Counted from the first letter of the stretch, positions 17,588 to 27,699 are shown. The stretch is DNA of 64,000 nt from Bdellovibrionales bacterium (GCA_947502835.1 CANNBJ010000003.1:434001-498000), one strand, 5' to 3'. Translations and numbers: made by a program. Notes: generated by a model not told the origin, from the letters alone.

Positions 17588-17769
17588 GGGGGGGATTGTC
17601 TTCGGTCCCCGAAGAGTTTAATCCCGCGCAAGCGGGATTTTGCCCGTGGATGAAAACCGCAGTTTCTCACAATCGGGCATGGGTAAGGAGCTCAAGTCTC
17701 CTTGATCCTTGGGATCTACCCTTGAGTATGCAGGAAGGAGTGGGCTTCGGCAAGGCTTCAGGGGAATCC
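17588..17769 (-). ncRNA. Structured leader upstream of the reverse transcriptase (candidate ncRNA)
   Basis: The 182 bases between the surface-protein stop and the reverse transcriptase start contain four consecutive stem-loops: CTCAAG/CTTGAG (17691-17696 with 17721-17726) enclosing GATCC-TTG-GGATC; TGCCCG/CGGGCA (17641-17646 with 17674-17679) enclosing an imperfect GAAAAC/GTTTCTC stem; a perfect 8-bp stem AATCCCGC/GCGGGATT with a 4-base loop (17620-17639); and CTTCGG/CCGAAG (17600-17614). Read on the coding strand, they end 10-15 bases before the first start codon. The region has no convincing ORF. It could be an RNA template or cofactor of the reverse transcriptase, or a regulatory leader. 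Confidence 0.45.
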
Positions 17770-19761
17770 TCAATAGGTCGGGAAGTTCACATTGACCTCC
17801 TGGAAGAGTCGGCTCAGGTAGCGATCTCCTGTTGTCAATGACTTCAGGATTACAGGTTGATTCCTCGCATTCAGGCCGATGAGTACGGCCTTTCCGTTTG
17901 CGGCCATCACAAACGCATAGGGAGCAATTGCATTGGAATTGAAGGCGGTGGTGCCGACCTGCTGGGCATCCGCCTTGATTCCGAATTTGTCATAGGCCTT
18001 TTTCAGGCTTCGGAACCAGAACAGGGAGCCCCCGGACTCCCGGATGAGTTGCTTTCGAGTGGGCGCGAGGTGGCATCCAAGTACCGGGTTCTGCGCGTGT
18101 CGAATGACCATGACCAATTTTTCATCTATGCTTTTGACCAGGTTCTTTCGGGTGGAGTATTTTCCCGGGAGTGCCTTGATCTCCCCCCTGTTGGTCGAAA
18201 TGGTAACGGAGTAGGGTTGATCGGCCGAGATTTCCGGGAACTTTGCCACGGGCTTCAAACTTGCTCGCGCGAGGTTGAAGATGGCGTTATGGGTGACTCC
18301 ATCGGCCTCAAAGCCGCAGGGGCCGTTGTTTTCGAGATCCGATTTGACAGCACGCTTGTCAAGGAAAGTGTCCATCTTGATCGACTTGCTGTACTCAGAC
18401 TGCTCGCCACTCGGATTCTGGGCTCGACAGCTGAAGGTGTGCACTTCATTCACCATTTTTCCAGAATTTTGTTCGAGATAAAACAGATACCCGGATTGCT
18501 CCTTGAACGGGTGGACGGTCTCCTTCAGAGGCAGATACTGGAGAGTGTCGCCCCACTCGATCTGGACTTTCGGGAGGAATGCGCATTCCACAGAATGGTA
18601 GAGCTCGCTTGACGGAAAGAAAATGAACTCTTGCCCCTCACTGTTGAACCAACCCAGAGCGTCCGGCACGTACTGTTGGAAGGCATTCTCAAAGTCGAAC
18701 TTGGCTGGATCGGAAGTTTCCCGCGCGAGAGCCAAGGCATCCTCGTATTTGGCAAGAGCAGTTGCATGGGTTTTCTTGACGGCCGCAAGTCGCGCGAGGG
18801 CTGCTCTGGCGTTCGTAATTGCCTTTGCCGCGGCGGTTCTCGCAGCGGCAAGGGATTTAACTGAGTTTGCCACATCGGCATTCGCAGCCTTCAGGAGGGC
18901 TTGAGCTTCCGAGAGTGCCTTTGCCGCCTCTGCTGCAGAGCTTGCGGAAGCAGAGGCGTTTGAAGCAGCCGTGACCGCTGCCTTCGCAGCACTCGCTGCC
19001 GCGGTTTCTGCCGATGCGAGTCTCGCATCAGCTGCGGAGGCAGCGCTCTTGGCAGTGGCGAGGAGTCTTTCACGAGAAACAAGCCCTGCCTTTGCGCTCG
19101 TGACAGCGAGGGTGGCAGACCGGAGTGCAGCTACGGCCTTGTCGTAGGCGGCTTTCGCCGCGTTTCTTATCGCGATGAGTTTCGGATTTCTCGGATCTTT
19201 GTTGGCCTGAGCCAAGGCCTCAAGGTAAGCCGCCTTCGTGGAGCTTTCGCTTGCACTCGCGGCGCTCAGGGACTTTTCAGCGGAGGAGACTGCGGCCGAT
19301 GCCGAGCTGGCCGCCGATTCGGCCGCGGACAGAGCGGAGGACGCTCTTGCGGCCGCCACTTTCGCAGCACTCTCCGAGGCATCCGCGGAGGTCTTGGCCC
19401 TGTTCGCAGAAGCCGCAGAGGCCGCAGCCGTCCGGGCTGCGGCTGCCTTGGCTTGGGATTCCTTGAGGGCCGCTGTTTGGGTCGATGCGGCACTTTTCGC
19501 GGCAGTGAGCTTCTCTTGGTGGCTCGCTGTTGCGCTCGACAGGGATTCGACCGCATTCGCGGCAGAAGCATCCGCTTCATCGGAGGCGGATTGAGCGGAG
19601 CTCACATTGCTCTCGGCTTTCTTGACAGCATCGAGGAGAGCCTCAAGGTCACTCTGGGCCCGAGCTTCGCCCTGAAGGACAAATGCCATCACGATACCAG
19701 AAACCATCGCGAGGTGGCCGAACTTCTGTGTAGAATGCACAAACCAAATGATGTTTCTCAT
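17770..19761 (-). CDS. Alanine-rich exported coiled-coil protein
   Basis: A 663-residue exported protein. A hydrophobic signal (about 15-35, cleavage ARA-QS) is followed by some 320 residues made almost entirely of Ala, Ser, Lys, Glu and Thr in helical repeats, predicted to form a long rod. Residues 360-663 form a cysteine-containing globular domain that I do not recognise. The opening after the signal (QSDLEALLDAVKKAE) matches those of the two giant proteins downstream in the window (NLSALKSALDRAE; DLDALKNAMDLA), so the three share an N-terminal rod module. The ribosome binding site AGGAGG lies in a hairpin, and a conserved palindrome sits 73-86 bases upstream. A fibre or surface layer role is inference. 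Confidence 0.7.
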   Translation of the reverse strand: MRNIIWFVHSTQKFGHLAMVSGIVMAFVLQGEARAQSDLEALLDAVKKAESNVSSAQSASDEADASAANAVESLSSATASHQEKLTAAKSAASTQTAALKESQAKAAAARTAAASAASANRAKTSADASESAAKVAAARASSALSAAESAASSASAAVSSAEKSLSAASASESSTKAAYLEALAQANKDPRNPKLIAIRNAAKAAYDKAVAALRSATLAVTSAKAGLVSRERLLATAKSAASAADARLASAETAAASAAKAAVTAASNASASASSAAEAAKALSEAQALLKAANADVANSVKSLAAARTAAAKAITNARAALARLAAVKKTHATALAKYEDALALARETSDPAKFDFENAFQQYVPDALGWFNSEGQEFIFFPSSELYHSVECAFLPKVQIEWGDTLQYLPLKETVHPFKEQSGYLFYLEQNSGKMVNEVHTFSCRAQNPSGEQSEYSKSIKMDTFLDKRAVKSDLENNGPCGFEADGVTHNAIFNLARASLKPVAKFPEISADQPYSVTISTNRGEIKALPGKYSTRKNLVKSIDEKLVMVIRHAQNPVLGCHLAPTRKQLIRESGGSLFWFRSLKKAYDKFGIKADAQQVGTTAFNSNAIAPYAFVMAANGKAVLIGLNARNQPVILKSLTTGDRYLSRLFQEVNVNFPTY

Positions 19762-19766
19762 GCCTG

Positions 19767-19784
19767 CCGCCCTCCTTTGGGCGG
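19767..19784 (-). promoter_or_regulatory. Hairpin enclosing the ribosome binding site
   Basis: CCGCCC and GGGCGG pair around a 6-base loop; the AGGAGG Shine-Dalgarno is half in the loop and half in the stem, 9 bases from the ATG. The same arrangement precedes the two other alanine-rich surface genes (27632-27649 and 39392-39411) although the surrounding bases differ, which suggests a conserved translational control element. Confidence 0.6.
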
Positions 19785-19833
19785 TCCCTTAGCCGTGTCT
19801 TGATTTTCTCACTTGGGATTCTGGTTCGGAATG

Positions 19834-19847
19834 TGTCCGGGCTGACG
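19834..19847 (-). promoter_or_regulatory. Candidate operator, TGTC-N6-GAC palindrome
   Basis: Copy of the motif found upstream of all three surface-protein genes, here TGTCCGGGCTGACG with one mismatch in the palindrome. It is preceded on the plus strand by the shared bases CGGAATG. See the copies at 27700 and 39470. Confidence 0.5.
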
Positions 19848-19918
19848 TTTCAAGATTTTTTAAAGAAAAACAGATAGAAGTGAAAAATCAATGGTTTCAG
19901 AAGACTTTTCAGGGCCGC

Positions 19919-19948
19919 CTTGACACACCCGAAAGGGCGTCCATTAGC
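19919..19948 (+). promoter_or_regulatory. Possible heat-shock-type promoter of clpB
   Basis: CTTGACA at 19919-19925 followed after 13 bases by GTCCATTA resembles the sigma-32 pattern CTTGAAA / CCCCATNTA more than a sigma-70 promoter (the corresponding -10 would be ATTAGC). A start near 19953 would give a short leader carrying the GGGAG ribosome binding site. Expected for clpB, but the match is modest. Confidence 0.35.
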
Positions 19949-19965
19949 AAGATGGGAGAAGCACT

Positions 19966-22566
19966 ATGAGTCAAAACTATACAAGATCCATGATGAGCGC
20001 TTTACAGGCAGCCCAGAGCGAGGCCCACCAGCGGGAACACCAGGCTCTTGGTCCCTATCATCTGCTTTTTTCCTTGATTTCTGGCGGGGCAGGCGAGGAG
20101 TCCTCGGTCGGGAGCCTGCTGAGTGTGTCCGGCGTGAACCATAAAGCGCTGAAAGCCACGCTCGAGCAAAAGCTCGGGGCAGTTCCCAAAGTCTTATCCG
20201 GCAGTGCCCAGCTGTACCCGACCCCAGAGTTTCAAAAGCTGCTTGCGCTCTCGGAGGGAGAGGCAAAAAAACTGAAAGACGAATTCGTGGCCCCCGAACA
20301 CTTTATCCTGGCCCATTTTGCAGGAAGCGTATCGGGATATGACTCCGTCAGAACCTTGAAGGACGCAGGGCTGGTCGAGTCTAAATTTCGGGAGGCCCTT
20401 ATGAAGGTTCGCGGCAACTCCCGCATTCAAGACGAGGAACCTGAGTCCAAAATGAATGTTTTGAAAAAATACTGTCGTGACCTGACCGCCCTTGCTCGCG
20501 ATCAGAAGCTCGATCCGGTGATTGGACGGGATGAAGAAATCCGCCGTGTCATGCAGGTGCTGTCCCGCAGGACCAAGAACAACCCGGTCCTGATTGGAGA
20601 ACCCGGGGTCGGAAAGACCGCGATCGCAGAGGGTCTTGCGCTCAGAATTGCAAACGGGGATGTGCCCGAAAGTTTGAAGGACAAGCGCGTGCTGGTGCTG
20701 GATCTTGGAGCCCTCATCGCCGGCGCAAAATTCCGCGGCGAGTTCGAGGAACGTTTGAAGGGAGTACTGAAAGAGGTCACAGAATCAGCAGGCGAGATCA
20801 TCTTGTTCATTGATGAAATTCACACGCTGGTCGGAGCCGGAGCCTCCGAGGGCGCGATGGATGCTGCAAACCTCCTTAAGCCTGCACTCTCTCGCGGAGA
20901 GCTTCATTGCATTGGGGCTACGACGCTCGATGAATATCGAAAATACATCGAAAAAGATGCAGCCCTTGAAAGGCGATTCCAGCCCGTGCAGGTGGATGAG
21001 CCCAGTGTCGAGGACACGATCTCAATCCTTAGGGGCTTAAAAGAGCGCTATGAAGTTCATCATGGGGTCACGATTCGCGATGCAGCACTGGTCGCCGCAG
21101 CCACGCTCTCTCATCGCTACATCATGGATCGATTTTTGCCAGATAAGGCGATTGATTTGATGGATGAGGCGGCCTCGAAAACCCGTATTGAGCTTGATTC
21201 CAGACCTGAAAAGATCGATCAGATCGAGCGCAGGCTCATCCAACTCGAAGTCGAACGCCAGGCGCTGAAGAAGGAGCCCGACCCTGCCTCGCAGACGAGG
21301 CTCTCGGTCGTCGAAAAGGAACTCTCGGGATTGAAAGAAGAGTCGGTCAGGCTCAAGTCGATCTGGGAGGAGGAAAAGCGTCTTGTCGATCAGGTCAGTT
21401 ATCTTAAGGAGCAGATCGAAGAGGTAAAGCTTCAGTCCGAGGGGGCGGAGAGGCGAGGAGAGCTCGAAAGAGCAGCCGAGCTCCGCTATGGAAAACTTCC
21501 AGCACTTGAAAAGCAGTTTTCTGAACTCAAAGCCTCCCGCACGGGCGCGCAGGAGACCATGTTGCTCAGTCAGGAAGTAAGCGAAGAAGACATCGCCGAG
21601 GTGGTTTCGAAAAAAACCGGCGTGCCTGTCACTAAGCTCGTCGAGAGTGAAGGCCAGAAACTTGTGCATATGGAGGAGCGCCTCTCCACGCGTGTGATCG
21701 GTCAAAGGGCCGCACTTGAAGCTGTGTCAAATGCGGTCCGACGCTCGCGTGCAGGACTCAAGGAAGCGCATCGACCCATCGGGAGCTTTTTGTTCATGGG
21801 TCCGACCGGAGTCGGAAAAACCGAAACCGCAAAAGCGCTTGCGGAGTTCTTGTTTGATACCGAAGGTTCGATGGTCAGGATCGACATGAGCGAGTTCATG
21901 GAAAAGCACTCGGTGGCACGCCTGATCGGTGCCCCTCCCGGTTATGTTGGCTATGAAGAGGGCGGAGTGCTGACCGAAGCGATCAGGCGGAAGCCCTATT
22001 CGGTGATCCTGCTTGATGAAATGGAAAAGGCGCATCCGGATGTGTTCAATCTGTTCCTTCAGATTCTGGATGATGGTCGCGTGACCGATGGACAGGGGCG
22101 GACGGTGAATTTTTCAAATACGCTCATCATCATGACCTCGAACTTGGGTTCGAGCCTCATTTTGGGCGAGAAGAACCCGGTCATTCGGGATGCGAAAATC
22201 CAGGAGATGATCCGCGCGAAGCTCAAGCCGGAACTTGTGAACCGGATTGATGAGATCGTGGTGTTCAATCAGCTTGAGAAATCGGATCTCACCCAAATCG
22301 TAAGCCTTTATGTCGAGAAGCTGAACGCACAGCTGAAGGACAGGGGAGTGGTGCTGGAACTCACGGATTCGGCGCGCGCGCAGCTGCTGGAAGAGGGCTA
22401 TGATGCCGATTTCGGAGCACGCCCGATGAAGCGGGTGTTTCAGAAGCGGATTCAGGATCCGTTGGCGATGAGCCTGCTTTCGGGCAAGTTGGGTGCCGCT
22501 TCGGGAGCCGAGGCCCATAAGATCCGCGTGGAGTATGACGGGAAAAACGAAAGGTTTATCTTTTAA
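19966..22566 (+). CDS. clpB: ClpB disaggregase
   Basis: An 866-residue Hsp100 chaperone that extracts polypeptides from aggregates together with DnaK. It has the N-terminal Clp domain (1-150), AAA-1 with Walker A GEPGVGKT (211-218) and [12 protein letters not shown], the long coiled-coil middle domain (about 400-525) that distinguishes ClpB from ClpA/C, and AAA-2 with Walker A GPTGVGKT (612-619), pore loop GAPPGYVGY and LLDEMEKAH. Length and domain order are those of a normal ClpB. GGGAG lies 9 bases before the ATG. It sits alone on the plus strand between two surface-protein genes. Confidence 0.97.
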   Translation: MSQNYTRSMMSALQAAQSEAHQREHQALGPYHLLFSLISGGAGEESSVGSLLSVSGVNHKALKATLEQKLGAVPKVLSGSAQLYPTPEFQKLLALSEGEAKKLKDEFVAPEHFILAHFAGSVSGYDSVRTLKDAGLVESKFREALMKVRGNSRIQDEEPESKMNVLKKYCRDLTALARDQKLDPVIGRDEEIRRVMQVLSRRTKNNPVLIGEPGVGKTAIAEGLALRIANGDVPESLKDKRVLVLDLGALIAGAKFRGEFEERLKGVLKEVTESAGEIILFIDEIHTLVGAGASEGAMDAANLLKPALSRGELHCIGATTLDEYRKYIEKDAALERRFQPVQVDEPSVEDTISILRGLKERYEVHHGVTIRDAALVAAATLSHRYIMDRFLPDKAIDLMDEAASKTRIELDSRPEKIDQIERRLIQLEVERQALKKEPDPASQTRLSVVEKELSGLKEESVRLKSIWEEEKRLVDQVSYLKEQIEEVKLQSEGAERRGELERAAELRYGKLPALEKQFSELKASRTGAQETMLLSQEVSEEDIAEVVSKKTGVPVTKLVESEGQKLVHMEERLSTRVIGQRAALEAVSNAVRRSRAGLKEAHRPIGSFLFMGPTGVGKTETAKALAEFLFDTEGSMVRIDMSEFMEKHSVARLIGAPPGYVGYEEGGVLTEAIRRKPYSVILLDEMEKAHPDVFNLFLQILDDGRVTDGQGRTVNFSNTLIIMTSNLGSSLILGEKNPVIRDAKIQEMIRAKLKPELVNRIDEIVVFNQLEKSDLTQIVSLYVEKLNAQLKDRGVVLELTDSARAQLLEEGYDADFGARPMKRVFQKRIQDPLAMSLLSGKLGAASGAEAHKIRVEYDGKNERFIF

Positions 22567-22628
22567 AGACTTTGCTAATACAGTCGGTGATTCCAGACAA
22601 ATCAAATCCAGGGATTTTGCAGATTGAA

Positions 22629-25600
22629 CTAGTACTCGATCACGATCAGTCCATCCCCCCCGGTGCCATATTCGATATTTCCGCTCGAAATGCCTCCCAT
22701 CCCGATTCCGCTCTGGTAGTCAGGATCTTCTTGATTCGCTGCTTGCCGTTTCGATCCCGGGATCAAAATGGATTGATCGCCCGAGGCGAATCCTGAGCCG
22801 CCACCACCGCCTCCGGAGACAAAGTACATAGTGGATCCAGCGCCACCGCCACCTCCGAAATATCCGCCACCACCTCCACCGCCTCCCGCATAGAGCCAGT
22901 CTTCTGACCAGATCGAGGATCCACCGTAGCCACCCTTCATGCTGGTCCCGGCGGTGGCATCACCACCCCCCGAGAGGCCGCCCTCTTTTTGGGTTCCTCC
23001 ACCTCCACCCAAGTGCCCACTCGAGTAGACTGGGACCAAAGTCAATGGCAATCCCTGCGAGCCCGCTTCTCCACCCCCGGCTCCTCCTGGCATATTGGCA
23101 TACGTACCGGCCCCCCCGCCTCCTCCTGCCGCAATCAACACATCCTTGCCTCTGAAAACAAAGCTTCCTCCGCCGCCCGTCGGAGTTGAAACCGAACCCC
23201 CTCGAGAGCCTCCACCGGCAATTCGATACCACCAGTTTGTGCATTCAGAACAGTAATTGAACATATCAGCAGGCCCCATTCCGCCCTGACCAACTCGCAC
23301 ATTGAGTACCTCTCCCGGAGTCACAGTCAAGATCGCGCTCGTAAATCCTCCGCCCCCGCCGTGATTCCCTGGGTCCATATAAATTCCGCCGCCTCCGGCG
23401 CCCCAGGCCTTGACCGTGACTTCAGTGCAGTTCTCGGGAACCGAAAAGTCTTGGTTGAAGTACGAGTCATCTGAGCCTTCCTCCGAAATCGCATTTTTAT
23501 GGAGCCTAAAGGTAAAGACCTTCTTTCCCGGCTCACACCCGGCTTGGGAAGCGACCCTGATCCTGAATGCAGAGCTTGTTGCAGCCACGAGACTTCGGGA
23601 AGTTGCAGTCAGAGTGTAGCCGGTACCTGCTTTATCAATGCTCAGATCTTGAAAGCTCGCTTGCCCCGAAACTGCGTTTCGGATCGGAGTCCCGGAAAGG
23701 GTTCCGCCGCTTGGATTGGTGCCAAGTACAAGAGTGATTTTGGCAGAGGAGGTGCCTATGGTGTTGCCCATACTGTCTTGAACTAGAACTGCAGGCTGGG
23801 AACTCCATGCGACACCCTCAGGTCCGCCACCGGGTTGCGTTGAAAATGCGAGTTTGTGAGGTGAGCCCGTTGAAATTGAGAAGGCAGAGCTGGTCGCAGC
23901 GATCAGACTCCCGGAGGTTGCGGTCAGAGTGTATCCATTGCCGGGGCGATTCAGGTAAAGGCCCGAGAAAGTCGCGACCCCAGAAACCGCCGCCTTCGAA
24001 GCTGTTCCGGAGAGGGTCCCATTCCCGGGGTTGGTGCCGATCGCAAGAGAGATGCTGGCCGAAGAACTGGTGATCGTATTGCCTGCACCGTCTTGAACGA
24101 TGACCTCGGGTTGAATGGTCCATGCGTTCCCTGCAATCCCGCCCCCGGGCGGCACAGTGAAGGCAAGTTTGGATGGGAGGCCGGGGCTGACCGCGATCGA
24201 AGCTGAGGTTGCAGAGAGGAGTCCGTTTGAGGAAGCCGTGATCGTGTGGGAGCCCGCGCTCCGAAATGTGATCGTGAACGTTCGGGTGCCTGCACTCAAG
24301 GCAGTAGCGGCCGGTAGAATCGCCTGCGGGTCGGTGGAGGTCCAAGTGACTGTGGGTGTTGCTGTATTCACAAGGGCCCCTGCTGGATTTCGGGCTTGAA
24401 CGGTTACCGAGAAGGAAGTAAGGGCGGTGGCCACGGTGGGGGCTACGGTGATCGCAAGCCTGGTCGCTCCGGTAGTGATGCTGAAGCCGGGACTCGTGGC
24501 AGAGGCAAGTCCCGGTGATGTTGCAGTCAGAGTGTATCCTACGCCCGCACTGTTGATCCTAAGGCCTGAAAAAGGCCGCACTCCGGAAGAGGCCGCACCA
24601 CTTGCGGTGCCCGTGAGGGTCCCCGAACCGGGATTTGTGCCAATCGCTAGAGTGATGCTGGCAGTAGATGAGGTCACGGTATTGCCTCCGGCATCTTGAA
24701 CGGTGACTACAGGTTGGGTGGTCCAGACGGCGTTCGGAGCACCGCCTCCGGCCGGCGTGGTGAAGGCGAGTCTTGATGCCGCTCCGAGCGTGATGTTGAA
24801 TGCAGCACTGGTGGCGGAGACGAGACCGGGTGAACTTGCGATCAAGGTGTATCCGGTTCCGGATCTATTGATGCTGAGACCTGAGAACGTCCTCACCCCG
24901 GCAACAGCCGCGCCAGTTGTAGTGCCCGAGAGGGTTCCTGCGGATGGATTGGTTCCAATCGCGACTGTAATGGCCGCTGTGGAGGTGGTCACGGGATTTC
25001 CGTTTGCATCTTGAACGACGATACTCGGCTGCTGAGCCCACGCAGCTCCACCGGAACCGCCTCCGGGCTGGGTGGTGAAGACGAGTCGAGTGCCTTCTCC
25101 TGCTGAGACATTGAACGCAGAACTGGTCGCAGAAGTCAGGCCAGGAGAAGTGGCAATCAGGGTGTAGCTCGCACCGGATTTATTGATGCTTAAGCCCGCA
25201 AACGATGCTTCGCCCGAAGTTGCAGCGATCGCGGTAGTTCCTGCGAGGGTGCCGGAACCTGGATTTGCGCCGATGGCGAGGGTGATCAGGGCGGTAGAAT
25301 GAGTCACGGTATTTCCACTCGAATCCAGTACGGTCACCACAGGTTGCGATGCCCATATTGTTCCGGCAGGGCCTCCCTCCGGCTGTGCATCGAAGGCAAG
25401 TTGGGCCGGGGCACCGGCGCTCACGCTCAGGGAGCCGGTGGTGGCCTGGGTGAGATCAGGGGATGAGGCCGTCAGGATGGCCGAGCCTGCAGTTCTCAAG
25501 GTAACGGACAGGGTTGCCTGACCTGCGGTAAGCGCGCTTGCTGCTGGCAGAATCGCTCGCGGATCGCTTGAGGAGAGGGTCACAATCGGAGATGCGGTGG

Positions 25601-27626
25601 AGACGAAGTTTCCGTATGAGTCGTGAGCCTGAACCACGACCGGGAAGGCAGTGCCGGCGGTGGACGAACCCGGACGCGAGGAGAACACAAGCTTCGAAAC
25701 TGCCCCGGCCGAAACCACAATGGCTTGTGATGTGATCGAAAGCGAGCCACTGGTTGCGGTCAGAGTGTGACTGCCGGCGGTTTTCAGGATGGCATTGAAT
25801 GTGCCTGTGCCTGAAGAAAATGATGCACTTTCAGGAAGTGTAGCTGATGTGTCGGAAGACAAGAAGCTCAGGGTTTGAGAGTAGGAGGGTACCACGTTCC
25901 CCACGGAGTCTCTCGCGGTCACCGTGAACGAAGTTTGAGCTCCTGCAGTGACGGCAGAAGACAGCCCCGTGATCACCAGTTGAGACGCAGCTCCAGGAAG
26001 AATCGTGACGGTGACGGTATTTGCGACCGCCGCACCACTCAGGGCGGCGCCCAAGACACAAGAGCCGCTCGTGGAACCGGTAAAGGTTGCGGTGTAGGTT
26101 CCGGGGGATGGTGATGAAACAGCACCAAAGCTTCCGGTTCCGCCGATTAAGCTGCTTGTGAATGCGATCTCAGCGAGGCTCGGGAGTCCAGAGGAGGTGG
26201 TGTTCCCAAAAGCGTCTTTGGCGATGAGTGTAGCGTTGATGCTGGAGCCCGAGTTGAGACTCGAAGCAGACGCGCTCACGATGCTGGAAGCGGGGGAATA
26301 GTTTGCAGGATTGACCGTGAGTCCTCCAGACGTCACTGAGAGGGTGCCAGCGGATGCAGTGAGTGTTCTTGAGCCCGCGGTTTTCAGAATCGCATTGAAT
26401 GAGCCCACACCATTGGTGAGCATGACAGCTGAGGGCAGTGTGGCAGCGGGATCGGAGGAGGCAAGGGCGACTGAGCCGGAGTATCCACTTGCTGTGTTTC
26501 CGGAGGAATCCTTTGCGGTCACCGTGATCGCAAAGGAGGAGCCTGAAATCACGGATGCGGGAACTGAGCTCAAGACCAAACGGGTTGCGGGGCCCGGAGC
26601 GGGCGGGTTCGGATTGTCACCTGAAGGATTGGCGTTCGAATAGGCGCGAAGCGCAGCATTGTACGCAGCCTCCGTTGAGGAGACTCTCCGGGAGAGTGCT
26701 GGCAAAAGGGTGTTGAATCTTGCGATCAAGGACCGCTGTCTGGCAACTGCACCCATCGCCGTCTGAAGTGCGGCAGTCGCAGTTTTGGATGCCTCCGATG
26801 CACGCGCGGAAGCGGCGCTTGCCTCGGAAAAGGCACTTGCGGCGGCAATCGCAGCCTCGATAGCCGCAGTGGCCTTTGCCAGGGCATCGGACTGGGTGGA
26901 CCGGGCTGAACTCAAGGAGGCGAGGACTGCCGAATGGGTCTTCGTGGCGCTCCCCAAGGAAGCCTCGGCAGTGAGTGCCTTTAGTTGTGCGGCCTTGAGC
27001 GCAGAGGAGGCGTTGACCGAGTTTTGGGTTGCTGTGTTCCGCACGGTAGCCGCAGCAGTAAGCGCATTACGCAAGGAGGTGTTTTTTGGTGCTGCATTGA
27101 AAGCAGCCAGGGCGGATTGGTAGGCTGCTGTTGCTGCGGTCAGGGCGGAGGTCATGGCTTCGGAACGGGTGCGTGCGGCGGTGAGGACCGAATCCGCAGT
27201 TGTTTTTATTGCAGCAAACGCAGTGAGTGAGGCTTGAGCTTTTGCGGCCTCATCCGTTCGTGTGGTCACCAGGAGATTCGCCCTCGAAAGATTCCGACTT
27301 GCGGTGGTTTTCGCAGTAACAGCCGCACGGGACGCAGCCAGTTTTTCAGTGGTGAGTTTCGCAGCTGCGGTTGCGGCAGAAGTGGCGGCAGTCGCAGCGG
27401 CAGTTGCGCTTGCTTGCTCAGCAAGAAGTGCCGGAAGATTGGCTGAGGCGGAGTCTGCATCGCTTTTTGAGGATTGAAAGCTTGCCTTCGCGGCAAGAAA
27501 GGATGCCTCCGCCCGATCAAGTGCCGATTTCAGGGCACTCAGATTCTGCGCGATCGATTGGGATCCAAGGGCAATGGAAATGAGGATTCCAAAGCCGAGT
27601 TTTAGTTTGATCCTGATCGCACTCAT
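22629..27626 (-). CDS. Large exported Ig-repeat protein with glycine-rich C-terminal domain
   Basis: A 1665-residue surface protein. Signal peptide (cleavage near SIA-QN), then about 310 residues of Ala/Ser/Thr-rich helical rod, then about ten bacterial Ig-like/filamin-type modules of the form LxFxxxPxxxxAGxxF...VxVxDxxGNxV (residues about 350-1390). The last 280 residues form a glycine-rich domain with a characteristic start VTVKAWGAGGGG and poly-Gly loops, as in glycine-rich cell-surface domains. Cysteines are nearly absent from the Ig region. No autotransporter barrel, LPXTG or type IX sorting domain is seen. A start hairpin and an upstream palindrome are shared with its paralogues. An adhesin or extracellular fibre is likely; the export route is unknown. 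Confidence 0.8.
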   Translation of the reverse strand: MSAIRIKLKLGFGILISIALGSQSIAQNLSALKSALDRAEASFLAAKASFQSSKSDADSASANLPALLAEQASATAAATAATSAATAAAKLTTEKLAASRAAVTAKTTASRNLSRANLLVTTRTDEAAKAQASLTAFAAIKTTADSVLTAARTRSEAMTSALTAATAAYQSALAAFNAAPKNTSLRNALTAAATVRNTATQNSVNASSALKAAQLKALTAEASLGSATKTHSAVLASLSSARSTQSDALAKATAAIEAAIAAASAFSEASAASARASEASKTATAALQTAMGAVARQRSLIARFNTLLPALSRRVSSTEAAYNAALRAYSNANPSGDNPNPPAPGPATRLVLSSVPASVISGSSFAITVTAKDSSGNTASGYSGSVALASSDPAATLPSAVMLTNGVGSFNAILKTAGSRTLTASAGTLSVTSGGLTVNPANYSPASSIVSASASSLNSGSSINATLIAKDAFGNTTSSGLPSLAEIAFTSSLIGGTGSFGAVSSPSPGTYTATFTGSTSGSCVLGAALSGAAVANTVTVTILPGAASQLVITGLSSAVTAGAQTSFTVTARDSVGNVVPSYSQTLSFLSSDTSATLPESASFSSGTGTFNAILKTAGSHTLTATSGSLSITSQAIVVSAGAVSKLVFSSRPGSSTAGTAFPVVVQAHDSYGNFVSTASPIVTLSSSDPRAILPAASALTAGQATLSVTLRTAGSAILTASSPDLTQATTGSLSVSAGAPAQLAFDAQPEGGPAGTIWASQPVVTVLDSSGNTVTHSTALITLAIGANPGSGTLAGTTAIAATSGEASFAGLSINKSGASYTLIATSPGLTSATSSAFNVSAGEGTRLVFTTQPGGGSGGAAWAQQPSIVVQDANGNPVTTSTAAITVAIGTNPSAGTLSGTTTGAAVAGVRTFSGLSINRSGTGYTLIASSPGLVSATSAAFNITLGAASRLAFTTPAGGGAPNAVWTTQPVVTVQDAGGNTVTSSTASITLAIGTNPGSGTLTGTASGAASSGVRPFSGLRINSAGVGYTLTATSPGLASATSPGFSITTGATRLAITVAPTVATALTSFSVTVQARNPAGALVNTATPTVTWTSTDPQAILPAATALSAGTRTFTITFRSAGSHTITASSNGLLSATSASIAVSPGLPSKLAFTVPPGGGIAGNAWTIQPEVIVQDGAGNTITSSSASISLAIGTNPGNGTLSGTASKAAVSGVATFSGLYLNRPGNGYTLTATSGSLIAATSSAFSISTGSPHKLAFSTQPGGGPEGVAWSSQPAVLVQDSMGNTIGTSSAKITLVLGTNPSGGTLSGTPIRNAVSGQASFQDLSIDKAGTGYTLTATSRSLVAATSSAFRIRVASQAGCEPGKKVFTFRLHKNAISEEGSDDSYFNQDFSVPENCTEVTVKAWGAGGGGIYMDPGNHGGGGGFTSAILTVTPGEVLNVRVGQGGMGPADMFNYCSECTNWWYRIAGGGSRGGSVSTPTGGGGSFVFRGKDVLIAAGGGGGAGTYANMPGGAGGGEAGSQGLPLTLVPVYSSGHLGGGGGTQKEGGLSGGGDATAGTSMKGGYGGSSIWSEDWLYAGGGGGGGGYFGGGGGAGSTMYFVSGGGGGGSGFASGDQSILIPGSKRQAANQEDPDYQSGIGMGGISSGNIEYGTGGDGLIVIEY

Positions 27627-27631
27627 TCCTG

Positions 27632-27649
27632 CCGCCCCCCTTTAGGCGG
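27632..27649 (-). promoter_or_regulatory. Hairpin enclosing the ribosome binding site
   Basis: CCGCC and GGCGG pair around an 8-base loop. The AAAGGGGGG purine tract that serves as the ribosome binding site lies in the loop and runs into the 3' stem, a few bases before the ATG. Equivalent in position to the elements at 19767 and 39392. Confidence 0.6.
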
Positions 27650-27699
27650 ACCAAAAACACACATCTCCACGATCTCAAATCGGATTTTGTACCGGAATG

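Noticed and set aside
17620-17640. Intrinsic terminator at the perfect 8-bp hairpin
   Set aside because: The T-run follows only on the plus strand, where no gene precedes it. On the minus strand, where the operon runs, the stem is followed by A residues.
16295-17769. Classical retron (msr-msd plus RT)
   Set aside because: The leader is structured, but I could not find flanking a1/a2 inverted repeats, and the RT lacks the NAxxH and VTG retron signatures. Kept only as an open possibility for a related RNA.
16295-19761. Diversity-generating retroelement using the neighbouring surface protein as target
   Set aside because: No template repeat resembling the 3' end of the surface gene was seen in the 182-base gap or elsewhere nearby, the RT motif 4 is GVPTGSP rather than a DGR-type SQ motif, and no accessory Avd gene is present.
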